DNA of 46,054 nucleotides, taken from positions 1 through 46,054 of the forward strand of contig JANOHV010000157.1 of NCBI GenBank assembly GCA_031406795.1, written 5' to 3'. Below, in pieces: positions 19,548-27,779 of the stretch. Within the stretch, counting starts at the first letter, position 1, and each line of letters begins with the position of its first letter. This DNA comes from DATDCY01 sp031406795 [NCBI: Candidatus Rokuibacteriota bacterium] (lineage in GTDB: Bacteria > JAUVQV01). Made by a program: the position numbers and the translations under genes. The notes under the pieces are model-generated. The model worked only from the letters and a program-made list of their open reading frames with translations, was not told where the DNA came from and ran no database searches.

Positions 19548-20751
19548 AGACGGCTCCGTGCGCGATGTCGTGATCGCCAGCGGTGTGCGCACCGCCATCG
19601 GCAGCTTTGGGGGAACGCTGAAGGACGTGCCCGCCGTCGATCTTGGGGGCATCGTGATCAGAGAGGTTCTCAAGCGCGCGAGGGTGGGCCCCGACAAGGT
19701 CGACTTCGTGGTCATGGGGAATGTGCTCCAGGCGGGTTTGGGGCAGAACCCGGCGCGACAGGCGGCCATCAACGGCGGAGTTCCCCAGAACGTCCCGTCG
19801 ATGACGGTGAACGTGGTCTGCGGCTCCGGCATGGAGGCGGTCATCACGGCGGCGCAAAAGATCAAGGCCGGCGACGCCGAAATCGTTGTTGCCGGCGGCA
19901 TGGAGAACATGAGCCAGGCCCCGTACGTCATGACCCAATCGCGCTGGGGCCAGCGGATGGGGCACGGCCAGTTGTTCGACGTCATGATCCGCGACGGGCT
20001 CTGGTGCGCCTTCAGCGACATGCACATGGGCGTTACCGCCGAGAACGTGGCGAAGAAGTTCTCCCTCAGCCGCGAGGACCAGGACGCGTACGCGACGGCG
20101 AGCCAGACGAAGGCGGAAATGGCGATCACCTCAGGCCGTTTCAAGGACGAGATCGTCCCGGTGCCGGTGCCGCAGAAGAAGGGCGCGCCGCTCATCTTCG
20201 ACACCGACGAGTATCCCAGGTTCGGGACGACGGCGGACATATTGGCGAAGCTCAAGCCCGCCTTCGACAAGAGCGGGACCGTCACCGCGGGGAACTCCTC
20301 GGGGGTGAACGACGGCGCCGCGGCGCTGCTCCTCATGTCGGCGGACAAGGCGTACAAGATGGGAATCCGCCCCCTGGCCAAAATCGTCGCCTACGACAGC
20401 CGGGGCTGCGAGCCCGAGTTGATGGGGATCGGTCCCATTTTCGCCGTCCAGAGCGCCATCGCCAAGGTAAAATCCGGGTTGGACAAGGAGATCGACCTCG
20501 TGGAGTTCAACGAGGCTTTTGCCGCCCAGGCGATGGCCTGCCAGGCTGCGCTGCACATCAACCCCGACCGGATCAACGTCAACGGCGGTGCGATCGCCCT
20601 GGGGCACCCGATCGGCAGCAGCGGTTCGCGGGTGCTGGTGACGCTGCTTTACGAGATGAAGAAGCGAAACGTCGAAATCGGACTGGCCGCCCTGTGCGTC
20701 GGCGGCGGCATGGGTTTGGCGACGATCGTGGAGCGGAGATGGTATTTCTGA
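19540..20751 (+). CDS. Acetyl-CoA C-acetyltransferase (thiolase), copy 1
   Basis: 403 residues. Condenses two acetyl-CoA to acetoacetyl-CoA, or the reverse. The nucleophile is Cys 94 (NVVCGSGMEAV); NEAFAAQ, GGAIALGHPIGSSGSR (catalytic His) and CVGGGMG (acid/base Cys) are all intact. ATG 19540 overlaps the GNAT stop (8 nt), suggesting coupling; a TTG seven codons upstream or a GTG at 19558 are possible alternative starts. It is closely related to the thiolase encoded on the opposite strand at 21400 (shared GNVLQAGLGQNPARQAAI), but the operon partners differ: here it lies between two GNAT genes. It may supply or drain acetoacetyl-CoA for PHA synthesis. Confidence 0.92.
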   Translation: MPRDGSVRDVVIASGVRTAIGSFGGTLKDVPAVDLGGIVIREVLKRARVGPDKVDFVVMGNVLQAGLGQNPARQAAINGGVPQNVPSMTVNVVCGSGMEAVITAAQKIKAGDAEIVVAGGMENMSQAPYVMTQSRWGQRMGHGQLFDVMIRDGLWCAFSDMHMGVTAENVAKKFSLSREDQDAYATASQTKAEMAITSGRFKDEIVPVPVPQKKGAPLIFDTDEYPRFGTTADILAKLKPAFDKSGTVTAGNSSGVNDGAAALLLMSADKAYKMGIRPLAKIVAYDSRGCEPELMGIGPIFAVQSAIAKVKSGLDKEIDLVEFNEAFAAQAMACQAALHINPDRINVNGGAIALGHPIGSSGSRVLVTLLYEMKKRNVEIGLAALCVGGGMGLATIVERRWYF

Positions 20752-20805
20752 TGCTCCACCTCGCGGTCGCGCCGCGATCGCGTCCGGGTCAGCCGGGAGG
20801 CGGCA

Positions 20806-21372
20806 ATGGATAAGCTTGTGAAGACGCTGATCAACTGCTACCCGAAGCAGGTCGTCCTCGATGACGGCAGCGAAGTGATCTTCAGGCCCCTGCGCAAGGA
20901 TGACGAGCGCGCCCTTGCCGCGTTCTTCGGGGAACTCCCCTTCAAGGACCGGGCCTGCCTCAAGGAGGACGTCTCCGACCCCCGGGTAATCGAAGGTTGG
21001 ATCGATCAGCTGGACTACGACGCCATCCTTCCCGTCGTCGCCACGGACAACGGCAGGATTGTCGGGGACGTCACCCTGCACTTCAACGCCACCAGCTGGA
21101 CGCACCACCAGGCGGAGATCCGGCTGACGACCAGCGTCAGCCACCGGGCAAAGGGGCTGGGGAAGCGGCTGAACCAGGACATCATCGACATCGCCCGGAC
21201 CCTGGGGCTCGAGCAGCTGAGCATCGAACTGGCTCCCGAGTTGCAGGACGCTTTCCTGCTCTGCCAGAAGCTCGGGTTCCAGCAGGCCGCGGTCCTCAAA
21301 GGGTTCATCGTCGACCTCGACGGAAACGAGACGGACCTCGTCCTGATGATCAAACAACTGGCCGACCGCTGA
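20806..21372 (+). CDS. GNAT-family N-acetyltransferase, copy 2
   Basis: 188 residues, paralogous to the GNAT at 18987. Start MDKLVKTLINCYPKQVVLDD has GGGAGG (20795-20800) upstream. The acetyl-CoA motif is SHRAKGLGKRLNQDIIDIA. The N-terminal 25 residues carry an extension not seen in copy 1 (the NCYPKQVVLDDGSEV stretch). The gene is 54 nt after the thiolase and ends 27 nt before the convergent phaA stop. Possible roles include acetylation of PHA-cycle enzymes or of small amines, but the sequence gives no acceptor. Confidence 0.85.
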   Translation: MDKLVKTLINCYPKQVVLDDGSEVIFRPLRKDDERALAAFFGELPFKDRACLKEDVSDPRVIEGWIDQLDYDAILPVVATDNGRIVGDVTLHFNATSWTHHQAEIRLTTSVSHRAKGLGKRLNQDIIDIARTLGLEQLSIELAPELQDAFLLCQKLGFQQAAVLKGFIVDLDGNETDLVLMIKQLADR

Positions 21373-21399
21373 AAAAGGCCCCCGCCCGGTTACCGAAGC

Positions 21400-22581
21400 T
21401 CAGCGCACCCGTTCGACCAGCATCGCGATCCCCTGCCCGCCGCCGATGCACAGCGAGGCGAGGCCCAGGGTCACGTCCCGCCGCACCATCTCGTACATGA
21501 GGGTCACGAGGATTCGCGTGCCGCTCGCGCCCACGGGGTGCCCGAGGGCGATGGCGCCGCCGTGCACGTTCACGCGGGAGAGGTCCCACCCCATCTCGCG
21601 GTGGACCTGGATGGACTGGGACGCGAACGCCTCGTTGATCTCGACGAGATCGATGTCCCCGACGCCGATCCTGGCCTTCATGATCAGCGCCTTGCAGGCG
21701 TTGATCGGACCGAGTCCCATGAACGCGGGGTCCAGCGCGGCCGACGAAGCGCCCTTGATCCTGAAGGCCCACGCGGGCTTGAGCTCCTGCATCCGCTCCT
21801 TGGAGACCACAAGCACCGCGGCCGCCCCATCGTTGATCCCGGAGGCGTTGCCCGCCGTCACCGTCCCCTGCTCCTTGAACGCCGGCGCCAGCTTCGCCAG
21901 GCTTTCGACGGTCGTGCCGAAGCGGGGGTGCTCGTCGGTGTCGAAGATCTTGTCCTCGCCCTTCGGCTGCTTGAGCCGCACGGGGACGATCTCCTCCTTG
22001 AAGACCCCGGCCTTGATCGCGTCCTCCGCCTTCTTCTGGGAGTTCGCGGCGAACAGGTCCTGCTCCGCCCGGCCGACCTTGTACTTCTCCGCGACGTTCT
22101 CGGCGGTCTGCCCCATGTGGTAATCGTAGAACATGTCCCAGAGCGCGTCGTTGATGAGCGTGTCGATCATCTCGGCGTTGCCGAGGCGCTGGCCCCAGCG
22201 CGCCGACTTGATGACGTAGGGGGCGCTCGTCATGTGCTCCATGCCGCCGGCGATGATCATGTTCGCCTCGCCCGCCGCAATGGCCTGGCCGGCGAGGGCG
22301 ACGGACTTCAGCCCCGAGCCGCAGACCTTGTTCAGCGTGAAGGCCGGGATGTTCTCGGGAAGGCCGGCCCTGATCGCGGCTTGCCGGGCGGGGTTCTGAC
22401 CGAGCCCCGCCTGAAGGACGTTCCCCATGATGACTTCTTCGACCGCGCCGCCCTGGACCCCGGTCCGCCTGATGACCTCCTTGATCACCTCGGAGCCGAG
22501 GTCGATCGTGTCCAGGGGCGCCAGCGTCCCGTTGAACCGCCCGATGGCTGTCCGCACCCCACCGACAATATATGCTTCCAT
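21400..22581 (-). CDS. phaA: Acetyl-CoA acetyltransferase PhaA
   Basis: 393 residues. First enzyme of polyhydroxybutyrate synthesis: two acetyl-CoA to acetoacetyl-CoA. Nucleophile Cys 87 in LNKVCGSGLKS; NEAFASQ, GGAIALGHPVGASGTR and CIGGGQG complete the active site. Length and motifs fit biosynthetic thiolases. AAAGGAG lies upstream of the ATG. The last gene of the minus-strand PHA operon, 133 nt after phaB; that gap holds a short copy of the dispersed repeat. It is paralogous to the plus-strand thiolase at 19540. Confidence 0.93.
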   Translation of the reverse strand: MEAYIVGGVRTAIGRFNGTLAPLDTIDLGSEVIKEVIRRTGVQGGAVEEVIMGNVLQAGLGQNPARQAAIRAGLPENIPAFTLNKVCGSGLKSVALAGQAIAAGEANMIIAGGMEHMTSAPYVIKSARWGQRLGNAEMIDTLINDALWDMFYDYHMGQTAENVAEKYKVGRAEQDLFAANSQKKAEDAIKAGVFKEEIVPVRLKQPKGEDKIFDTDEHPRFGTTVESLAKLAPAFKEQGTVTAGNASGINDGAAAVLVVSKERMQELKPAWAFRIKGASSAALDPAFMGLGPINACKALIMKARIGVGDIDLVEINEAFASQSIQVHREMGWDLSRVNVHGGAIALGHPVGASGTRILVTLMYEMVRRDVTLGLASLCIGGGQGIAMLVERVR

Positions 22582-22657
22582 CTCCTGGTCTCCTTTAGTG
22601 ACGATGTCTACCCCGGGACGAGCCAAGGGACTGGAACTCGCCGCCGTTGGCCCGTAC

Positions 22658-22708
22658 TGGGCGGAGGGGTGGCGCGGAGGGGAGGTCCGCAGCGACAGGA
22701 CCCCGCAG
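22658..22708. repeat. Dispersed repeat, shortest copy
   Basis: Core GGGCGGAGGGGTGGCGCGGA then AGGTCCGCAGCGAC and AGGACCCCGCAG. It matches both ends of the long copy at 45835-46054 but lacks the middle (about 150 bp) and the hairpin part. It sits between phaB and phaA. Confidence 0.7.
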
Positions 22709-22714
22709 TCCGCA

Positions 22715-23458
22715 TCAGATCCGCATCCCGCCGTCGACTTCGATGACCCGCCCGGTGAAGAAGTCATTGCCGATGATGAACTGGATGGCCCCGGAGATCT
22801 CCCCCATGTCGCCCAGCCTCCCGACCGGGATGTTCTGGATAAGCTTGTCGAGCACGTCGGGCCGGATCTTCGCGACCATCTCGGTGTTGATGTACCCCGG
22901 GGCGATGGCGCCGACCCGGATACCGTATCGGGAGAGTTCCTTGGCCCACGTCACCGTCATGGCGTCGACGGCCGACTTCGAGGCGGAGTAGTTGGTCTGG
23001 CCGAGGTTCCCGGCGCGGCTGATGGACGAGATATTCACGATCACGCCCTTGACCTTCTGCTTCACCATGTGGAACGCGGCTTCCCGCGCGCAGAGAAACA
23101 CGCCGGTGAGGTTGACGTTGATCACCTTCTCCCAGCTCGCGAGCGGAAACTTCGTGATCTCTTCGCCCTTCTGCTTGATGAACAGCGCGTCGGCGGTGAT
23201 GCCGGCGTTGTTGATCAGGACGTCGGGCGCGCCGTGGGCCGCCACGTAGCCCTCGAAGAAGGACTCGACGCTCTTCTCGCTGCCGACGTCCACGATCTGT
23301 CCGGGGATCCCGGCCTCGGCCTTCAGCGCGTCCAGGTTCTCCTGGACCACGTCCACGACAAACGGCGCGGCGCCGAGCAGCTTCAGGTCCACCGCAAACC
23401 GCTTCCCCATGCCCCGGGCGCCGCCCGTGATGATGACTTTCTTCCCTGCAAGATCCAT
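22715..23458 (-). CDS. phaB: Acetoacetyl-CoA reductase PhaB
   Basis: 247 residues, short-chain dehydrogenase/reductase. The cofactor motif is GGARGMG (12-18) and the catalytic triad is Ser 144, Tyr 157 and Lys 161 (SSIS, YSASK). In this operon it should reduce acetoacetyl-CoA to (R)-3-hydroxybutyryl-CoA, the substrate of PhaC. FabG-type 3-oxoacyl-ACP reductases share these motifs, so the PhaB assignment rests on the neighbours phaC and phaA. GGGAGAG lies upstream of the ATG. It starts 52 nt after phaC. Confidence 0.88.
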   Translation of the reverse strand: MDLAGKKVIITGGARGMGKRFAVDLKLLGAAPFVVDVVQENLDALKAEAGIPGQIVDVGSEKSVESFFEGYVAAHGAPDVLINNAGITADALFIKQKGEEITKFPLASWEKVINVNLTGVFLCAREAAFHMVKQKVKGVIVNISSISRAGNLGQTNYSASKSAVDAMTVTWAKELSRYGIRVGAIAPGYINTEMVAKIRPDVLDKLIQNIPVGRLGDMGEISGAIQFIIGNDFFTGRVIEVDGGMRI

Positions 23459-23509
23459 GGTGCTCTCCCGTTCCTGCGTGTCGCTCGAGGCTGATGTCGC
23501 CCCTGACGC

Positions 23510-24706
23510 TTATTTCGTGCGGCTGTTGCCGGCTCTCGCCCGCGGCTGCTTCTTGCCGACGGCCTTTGTTGCTCTTGTTGCTCTTGTTGCCTTGGTCGCC
23601 TTCGCGGCCTTTGCCGCCTTGACCGCCGGCTCGCTCCGATCGCGATCGTGAAGCCATTTCGAGATCGCCGGGGCGAGCTCCTTCTGCGATTTACCGCCCA
23701 CGAAGACCCCGATGTGACCGCCCTTGAACTCGTAGAGCGACTTGTCGGTGCTCCCGACGAGATCGTTCAGCGGCTTCGTCGCGGCAGGGGGGACCAGGTG
23801 ATCCGCGCTCGCATAGATGTTGAGCAGCGGCATCGTGATGTTCTTGAGATCGACCACCCGGCCGCCGATCTTCATCTCGCCCTTGACGAGCTTGTTCTGC
23901 TGGTAGCACTCCTTGATGAACTGCCGCAGGCACTCCCCCGCCTGGCCGGGGCTGTCGAAGATCCACTTCTCCATGCGCAGGAAGTTGAGGAGCTTCTCCC
24001 GATCCTCGATCACCTCGAGCATGTCCACGTACTTGCGGATGTTGAGCGTGAACGGCATGAGCCTGAGAAAGCCCGAGTTCATGAAGTCCCCGGGGACGAC
24101 CCGGTAGGCGTCGACGAGGGCGTCGATGTTCAAGTGCTTGGCCCAGCTGAACAGCAGGCCGTCGTTGGTGGAGAAATCGAACGGCGCAACCAGGGTCACG
24201 AGGTTCTTCACCTTCTTCGGGTACAGCGCCGCATACATCCCGCAGAAGGTTCCGCCCTGGCAGATGCCCATCAGATTGACCTGGCCCTTGCCGGAGTCCT
24301 TTCTGACGAAGTCGACGCAGTTGTCCAGGTATCCGGTGATGTAGTCGTCGAGCCCGAGGTACATGTCGGCCTTGGTGGGGTAGCCCCAGTCGACGATGTA
24401 GACGTCCATGCCGTGCTGCAGGAGGTTCCTGACCATGCTCCGATCGGGCTGGATGTCGAGCATGTACTGGCGGTTCACCAGTGCGTACACGATCAGCACC
24501 GGTACGCCGCAGGTCACCTTCCCCTCCGGCTTGTAGTGGAACAGCTGGAGCTTGTCTTCCTCGTAGACCAGGTCCTTGGGAGCCGTCCCGACGTCGATCT
24601 CGTCGATGCTGGCGAACAGTTCGGCGCTCTTGATGAACCTGGTGCTCGCCTCGCCGAGTTCCCGGGCGAAGTTCTTCATGTTGAAGTTTTCCAGGGTCGT
24701 TTTCAT
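23510..24706 (-). CDS. phaC: Class III PHA synthase catalytic subunit PhaC
   Basis: 398 residues. Polymerises (R)-3-hydroxyacyl-CoA into PHA. The nucleophile is Cys 149 in the lipase-like box GICQGGTFCG; Asp 302 (ASADHLVPP) and His 331 (GGHIGVFVGG) complete the triad. Class III enzymes are about 355 residues and need PhaE. The extra 38 residues here form a basic Lys/Ala/Thr tail (AAKAAKATKATRATRATKAV then KKQPRARAGNSRTK), like histone H1 or phasin tails, which may bind DNA or the granule surface. The ATG overlaps the phaE stop by 4 nt (ATGA), so the two subunits are translationally coupled. Confidence 0.95.
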   Translation of the reverse strand: MKTTLENFNMKNFARELGEASTRFIKSAELFASIDEIDVGTAPKDLVYEEDKLQLFHYKPEGKVTCGVPVLIVYALVNRQYMLDIQPDRSMVRNLLQHGMDVYIVDWGYPTKADMYLGLDDYITGYLDNCVDFVRKDSGKGQVNLMGICQGGTFCGMYAALYPKKVKNLVTLVAPFDFSTNDGLLFSWAKHLNIDALVDAYRVVPGDFMNSGFLRLMPFTLNIRKYVDMLEVIEDREKLLNFLRMEKWIFDSPGQAGECLRQFIKECYQQNKLVKGEMKIGGRVVDLKNITMPLLNIYASADHLVPPAATKPLNDLVGSTDKSLYEFKGGHIGVFVGGKSQKELAPAISKWLHDRDRSEPAVKAAKAAKATKATRATRATKAVGKKQPRARAGNSRTK

Positions 24707-25809
24707 GCGCGCACCTCGCCAAGCTGTTTCTCCAGCCCCTTGACCTTCTTCTTCAGCTCGTAGACCGTCTTGTACAGGTCGTCCATCTCGGAGCGCAGCG
24801 CGATGGGCAGGTCGTAGAGGTGGAGTTCCATCAGTTTGAAGGAGTGTTTGCGCACGTCCAGGGAAGCCTCGAGAAGCTCGCCCTGCATCTTCGCGTAGTC
24901 TTCCGTCTGAAAGAGCGAAGAATACGCCTTCTCGTTCACCGTGATCCAGAGGTTGAAGAACTCGCCGAAATCCTTGAACTCCTCGCCGGCGCTCACCTTC
25001 TCCGCAACGGCCGCGATCATCTTCTCGCAAGCGGCCAGACCGGTGATATACATGGTGTGCTCGAATTCGGTGTTCTTGGCGAGGTAGGCCGACAGGACGT
25101 CAAGGCTGCGCAGCAGCAGTTCGACCTTCTCGCGATCTTTCCCGACGGCGGGGATGTGGAAGACCCGCCCGACGGTGCTGTCGAAGGCGCTGAACATAGT
25201 GTGGTAGATCTTCATGAAGGCTGCGGGATGGCCTTCCATGATCTGGGGAAGATCCCGGTAGCCCCGCGCTGAGGCCTCCATCCAGGGTTGCATGAAGCCC
25301 TGCGACGAGTGGGTCCAGCTCTCGAGCAGCTTCTTGACCTGGTCGGCGAGTTCGGCCGCCGCATCCGGGTTGAACCCGAAGACACGGTCCAGCATTTCCT
25401 TGTACTTGGCCGGGTCGATCAGGTCCTTGAAGGAGTCGGTGCTGACCCCCTTCTGCTGGATCGCCTTGAAAAGTGGCAGCCACAGTTCGTAGAGCTTCAG
25501 GTAGGCGTTGGAGCTGGATAGCGATCTCAGCAGGGTCTCCCTGACGAAATTCGCGTCCCCGGCATCGCCGCCGCGGAAGGCGTCGTTCACTGATTTTTCC
25601 CAGGCAGTGTACGCGTCCGGAAAACCGCCGAAGCCGGACATCGCCCCGCCGAAGGCCGGCATGGCGCCGCCAAATCCCGGCATCGCGCCGCCGGTTGATC
25701 CGAAACCGGAGAAACCCTGCTGGAACTTCCTCGCCATGTCGCCCATGCTGGTGAAGGCGTCCTGCTGTGCCTTCATCCAGGAGTCGAGATAGTTCTCTGT
25801 GCCGCTCAT
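24703..25809 (-). CDS. phaE: Class III PHA synthase subunit PhaE
   Basis: 368 residues. Partner subunit of PhaC. The C-terminal 200 residues are typical PhaE (HIPAVGKDREKVELLLRSLD; DVRKHSFKLMELHLYDLPIA) ending in a coiled coil (ELKKKVKGLEKQLGEV). Near the N-terminus a short repeat AMPGFGGAMPAFGGAMSGFGG (about 41-61) is of phasin-like low complexity. ATG 25809 was chosen because the phasin-like start MSGTENYLDSWMKAQQDAF has GGGGAG upstream; longer in-frame extensions are out of frame with any conserved region. It lies 29 nt after the first phasin-like gene. Confidence 0.9.
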   Translation of the reverse strand: MSGTENYLDSWMKAQQDAFTSMGDMARKFQQGFSGFGSTGGAMPGFGGAMPAFGGAMSGFGGFPDAYTAWEKSVNDAFRGGDAGDANFVRETLLRSLSSSNAYLKLYELWLPLFKAIQQKGVSTDSFKDLIDPAKYKEMLDRVFGFNPDAAAELADQVKKLLESWTHSSQGFMQPWMEASARGYRDLPQIMEGHPAAFMKIYHTMFSAFDSTVGRVFHIPAVGKDREKVELLLRSLDVLSAYLAKNTEFEHTMYITGLAACEKMIAAVAEKVSAGEEFKDFGEFFNLWITVNEKAYSSLFQTEDYAKMQGELLEASLDVRKHSFKLMELHLYDLPIALRSEMDDLYKTVYELKKKVKGLEKQLGEVRA

Positions 25810-25838
25810 TCCTCGCTCCCCATCCGGCCGCAGCCGAG

Positions 25839-26192
25839 CTACTTCTTCTTCTCGGCGGTCTGCTTGAACAGTTCGGCGAGCTTGGTCACCATCTCCCGCG
25901 TCATCTCCATCTGCTTCTCGACGGTGCCCTTCCAGGTCGCCTGGATCTTCGCCGACTCGTCCGAAAAGGTCTTCGCGGAGTTCACCATCGTGGTCAGCCA
26001 GGAGTTGTACAGGCCCATCACCTCTTTGACCGGCCCTTCCTGCGAACCGCCGAGATTCATCAGCGAGGCCTGCATCTTCTTCGTCGCCTCGGCCCACTTC
26101 TCCGTGGCCTCCTTCTGGGACTTCACCCAGGTGTCCATGAAGTCCTTCTGGTTCTTCATCCAGGAATCCACGAGTTCCGTCGCCTTGTCCAT
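25839..26192 (-). CDS. Phasin-like granule protein, copy 1
   Basis: 117 residues, nearly all helical and rich in Lys, Glu and Met, no cysteine. MDKATELVDSWMKNQKDFMD and VEKQMEMTREMVTKLAEL are amphipathic helices typical of phasins, small proteins that coat PHA granules. It is a paralogue of the protein at 26310 (shared MKxQKDFM, GPVKEVMG/GPMKEMLG, NSAKT, VEKQM). The N-terminus also resembles that of PhaE (YLDSWMKAQQDAF), so duplication from one ancestor is likely. AAGGAG lies upstream of the ATG. Its position directly upstream of phaE and phaC supports a granule role. Confidence 0.75.
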   Translation of the reverse strand: MDKATELVDSWMKNQKDFMDTWVKSQKEATEKWAEATKKMQASLMNLGGSQEGPVKEVMGLYNSWLTTMVNSAKTFSDESAKIQATWKGTVEKQMEMTREMVTKLAELFKQTAEKKK

Positions 26193-26309
26193 GTGCTTCT
26201 CCTTGTGTCTGAGTGTCCGTGTCGCTCACGGCGAGCAGCGATCAAAACGGAGCGCGCCCGCTCTTCTGCCGGCGCGCCCCGGGCCAAACCGGTCCGGTCA
26301 GGGAAACGG

Positions 26310-26711
26310 CTACTTCTGCGAACAGCCCGGCGGGAAGCCGGCGGTCATCTTCTGCATCATCTCCCGGGCGACATCCATCTGCTTCTCGACGGCGCTCATC
26401 CAGACTTCCTGGATCTTGCCCGAATCGTCGGCGACGGTCTTCGCGGAATTCATCATCATCGTCAGGCAGTCGCTGGAGTACCCGAGCATTTCCTTCATCG
26501 GGCCCGCCTGCGTGCCCCGCATGTCCATCAGCGGCTTTTGCAGCCCCTCCACCGCCTCGGTCCACTGCTCCATGCCCTGCTTCTGGGCCTTCGCGCAGCT
26601 CTCCATGAAATCCTTCTGGGACTTCATGCAGAAATCCATCATGTCCATCATGGTGTTCATCTCGGTCTTCATCTCGTTGCCCTTGGTTTCCTTGTTCATC
26701 GCCTTGCGCAT
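26310..26711 (-). CDS. Phasin-like granule protein, copy 2
   Basis: 133 residues, helical, unusually rich in methionine (MKTEMNTMMDMMDFCMKSQK) and with four cysteines, unlike copy 1. The segments MKSQKDFMES, GPMKEMLGY, NSAKTVADDS and VEKQMDVAREMMQKM align with copy 1. The C-terminus ends GFPPGCSQK, where copy 1 has a Lys-rich end. The start at 26711 has GGGGA upstream; an internal ATG at codon 14 is also possible. A function on PHA granules is inferred from paralogy and operon position. Confidence 0.7.
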   Translation of the reverse strand: MRKAMNKETKGNEMKTEMNTMMDMMDFCMKSQKDFMESCAKAQKQGMEQWTEAVEGLQKPLMDMRGTQAGPMKEMLGYSSDCLTMMMNSAKTVADDSGKIQEVWMSAVEKQMDVAREMMQKMTAGFPPGCSQK

Positions 26712-26795
26712 CTTCGTTCCCCTTTCGTTGCCTTCGGTTTCCCTAGTTGTCGTTCCTGCCCGCGCCCCCCCGGCCCGGGCGCCTCCACGCGGCCG

Positions 26796-27284
26796 CTATT
26801 CGGCCCCCACCTTCAACATCCGGAACAGATCAAAGGAGTTCTTCGCGATCTCCTTGTTGATCTCCAACTGCTTGTCGATGCTCCTCTGCCAGAGGTCCTG
26901 GGCCTTCTTCCCCCCCTCGGAGAAGAGGCTGAGCTGCAGATCGCGCATGGTGTTCCTGAGGAACGCATTCTCCTCCCGCAGCCGCTTGTTCTCCTCGAGG
27001 ACCTCGTCGTACCGGATCTTCGGGACAAAGCCGAAGATGATGAAGAAGTCGGCCATCCGCTCGTACATCTCGAGGGAGTTCGGGTACAGGCTGTTCTGCA
27101 TCATGTAGGCGCTCCAGTACCTTCTGGCCGATTCAATGCCTTCCTGGTGCATCTTCACGAAGAAATCCAAAAACCCCGTCTTGAAGAGGGGGTTGGTGAA
27201 GAGGTGCTCCATTTGCGTCCGGCATTCGTCGTTGATCACGGTGCCTCCACCCTCCTGGGATCCTCCGGCCGTCGACTTCCCCAT
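26796..27284 (-). CDS. Coiled-coil protein of the PHA operon
   Basis: 162 residues from ATG 27284, which has AGGAAGGA upstream; an upstream in-frame ATG at 27383 would overlap the RHH gene heavily. The middle is aromatic and hydrophobic (FLDFFVKMHQEGIESARRYW; MADFFIIFGFVPKIRYDEV) and is followed by a leucine-zipper-like coiled coil (LEENKRLREENAFLRNTMRDL) and a helix with DKQLEINKEIAKNSFDLFRM. I do not recognise a named family. The layout is like PHA synthase accessory subunits and it sits in their operon, so a granule-associated or synthase-associated role is possible. Confidence 0.65.
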   Translation of the reverse strand: MGKSTAGGSQEGGGTVINDECRTQMEHLFTNPLFKTGFLDFFVKMHQEGIESARRYWSAYMMQNSLYPNSLEMYERMADFFIIFGFVPKIRYDEVLEENKRLREENAFLRNTMRDLQLSLFSEGGKKAQDLWQRSIDKQLEINKEIAKNSFDLFRMLKVGAE

Positions 27285-27309
27285 GCCCGATCCTTCCTGA
27301 TACCGGCGT

Positions 27310-27657
27310 CTAACCCCCATCGCGCTTCTCCGGTTTTCTCCCGGGCCCCGCCGCGCCATGTTCGGCGGGAGAGCCCGGCGCACTCCAGAGTGACCAGGGG
27401 TTCATGATGGCCTTTGAAACCACGTCGACGTCGGTCATGGAGCCAAGCCGCTTCAGCCACGAGCCGAGCAGACCGAAGTAGTTCTTCAGGTCCATGCCGG
27501 ACTTGACCATGAAAGGCAGGGCCCTGTTGAGATCTCTGATGTAGGAGCGTACGACATACGCGGCGTTGATGTCGGGGTCACCGAATTCAATGAGGAGCTG
27601 CTTCAGCTTCTCGTACTCATCCTCGTCCAAGCGAAGGGTGATCGACTTCAGTGCCAC
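27310..27657 (-). CDS. Ribbon-helix-helix regulator of the PHA operon
   Basis: 115 residues from a GTG with GGGAGG 6 nt upstream. The N-terminal 45 residues (ALKSITLRLDEDEYEKLKQLL, then INAAYVVRSYIRDL) look like a MetJ/Arc ribbon-helix-helix DNA-binding domain. The rest is an unrecognised hydrophobic segment (GLLGSWLKRL) and a Gly/Pro/Lys-rich tail. As first gene of the operon it probably controls its own promoter, perhaps in response to PHA or acyl-CoA level; a role like that of PhaR/PhaQ-type regulators is inference. An inverted repeat overlapping the -10 box could be the operator. Confidence 0.7.
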   Translation of the reverse strand: MALKSITLRLDEDEYEKLKQLLIEFGDPDINAAYVVRSYIRDLNRALPFMVKSGMDLKNYFGLLGSWLKRLGSMTDVDVVSKAIMNPWSLWSAPGSPAEHGAAGPGRKPEKRDGG

Positions 27658-27685
27658 GTGTCCTCCCTTTCAAAAGAATTGCTTT

Positions 27686-27705
27686 CGTATCGCATAAGTA
27701 ATACG
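27686..27705. promoter_or_regulatory. Candidate operator overlapping the PHA promoter
   Basis: CGTAT (27686-27690) and ATACG (27701-27705) form an inverted repeat with a 10-nt centre, overlapping the -10 box. Placement is ideal for repression by the RHH protein, but the arms are only 5 bp. Confidence 0.35.
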
Positions 27706-27726
27706 TCCGTTGTCTGACATTGTCAA
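27698..27726 (-). promoter_or_regulatory. Sigma-70-type promoter of the PHA operon
   Basis: On the minus strand a perfect TTGACA (27726-27721), a 17-nt spacer and TATTAC (27703-27698), about 40 nt upstream of the RHH GTG start. This is the best promoter in the window. Confidence 0.7.
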
Positions 27727-27779
27727 GGGAATTAGCACTGCAGCGAATCTTTCTTGTGTTACCCCAGACCGTTATTTTT

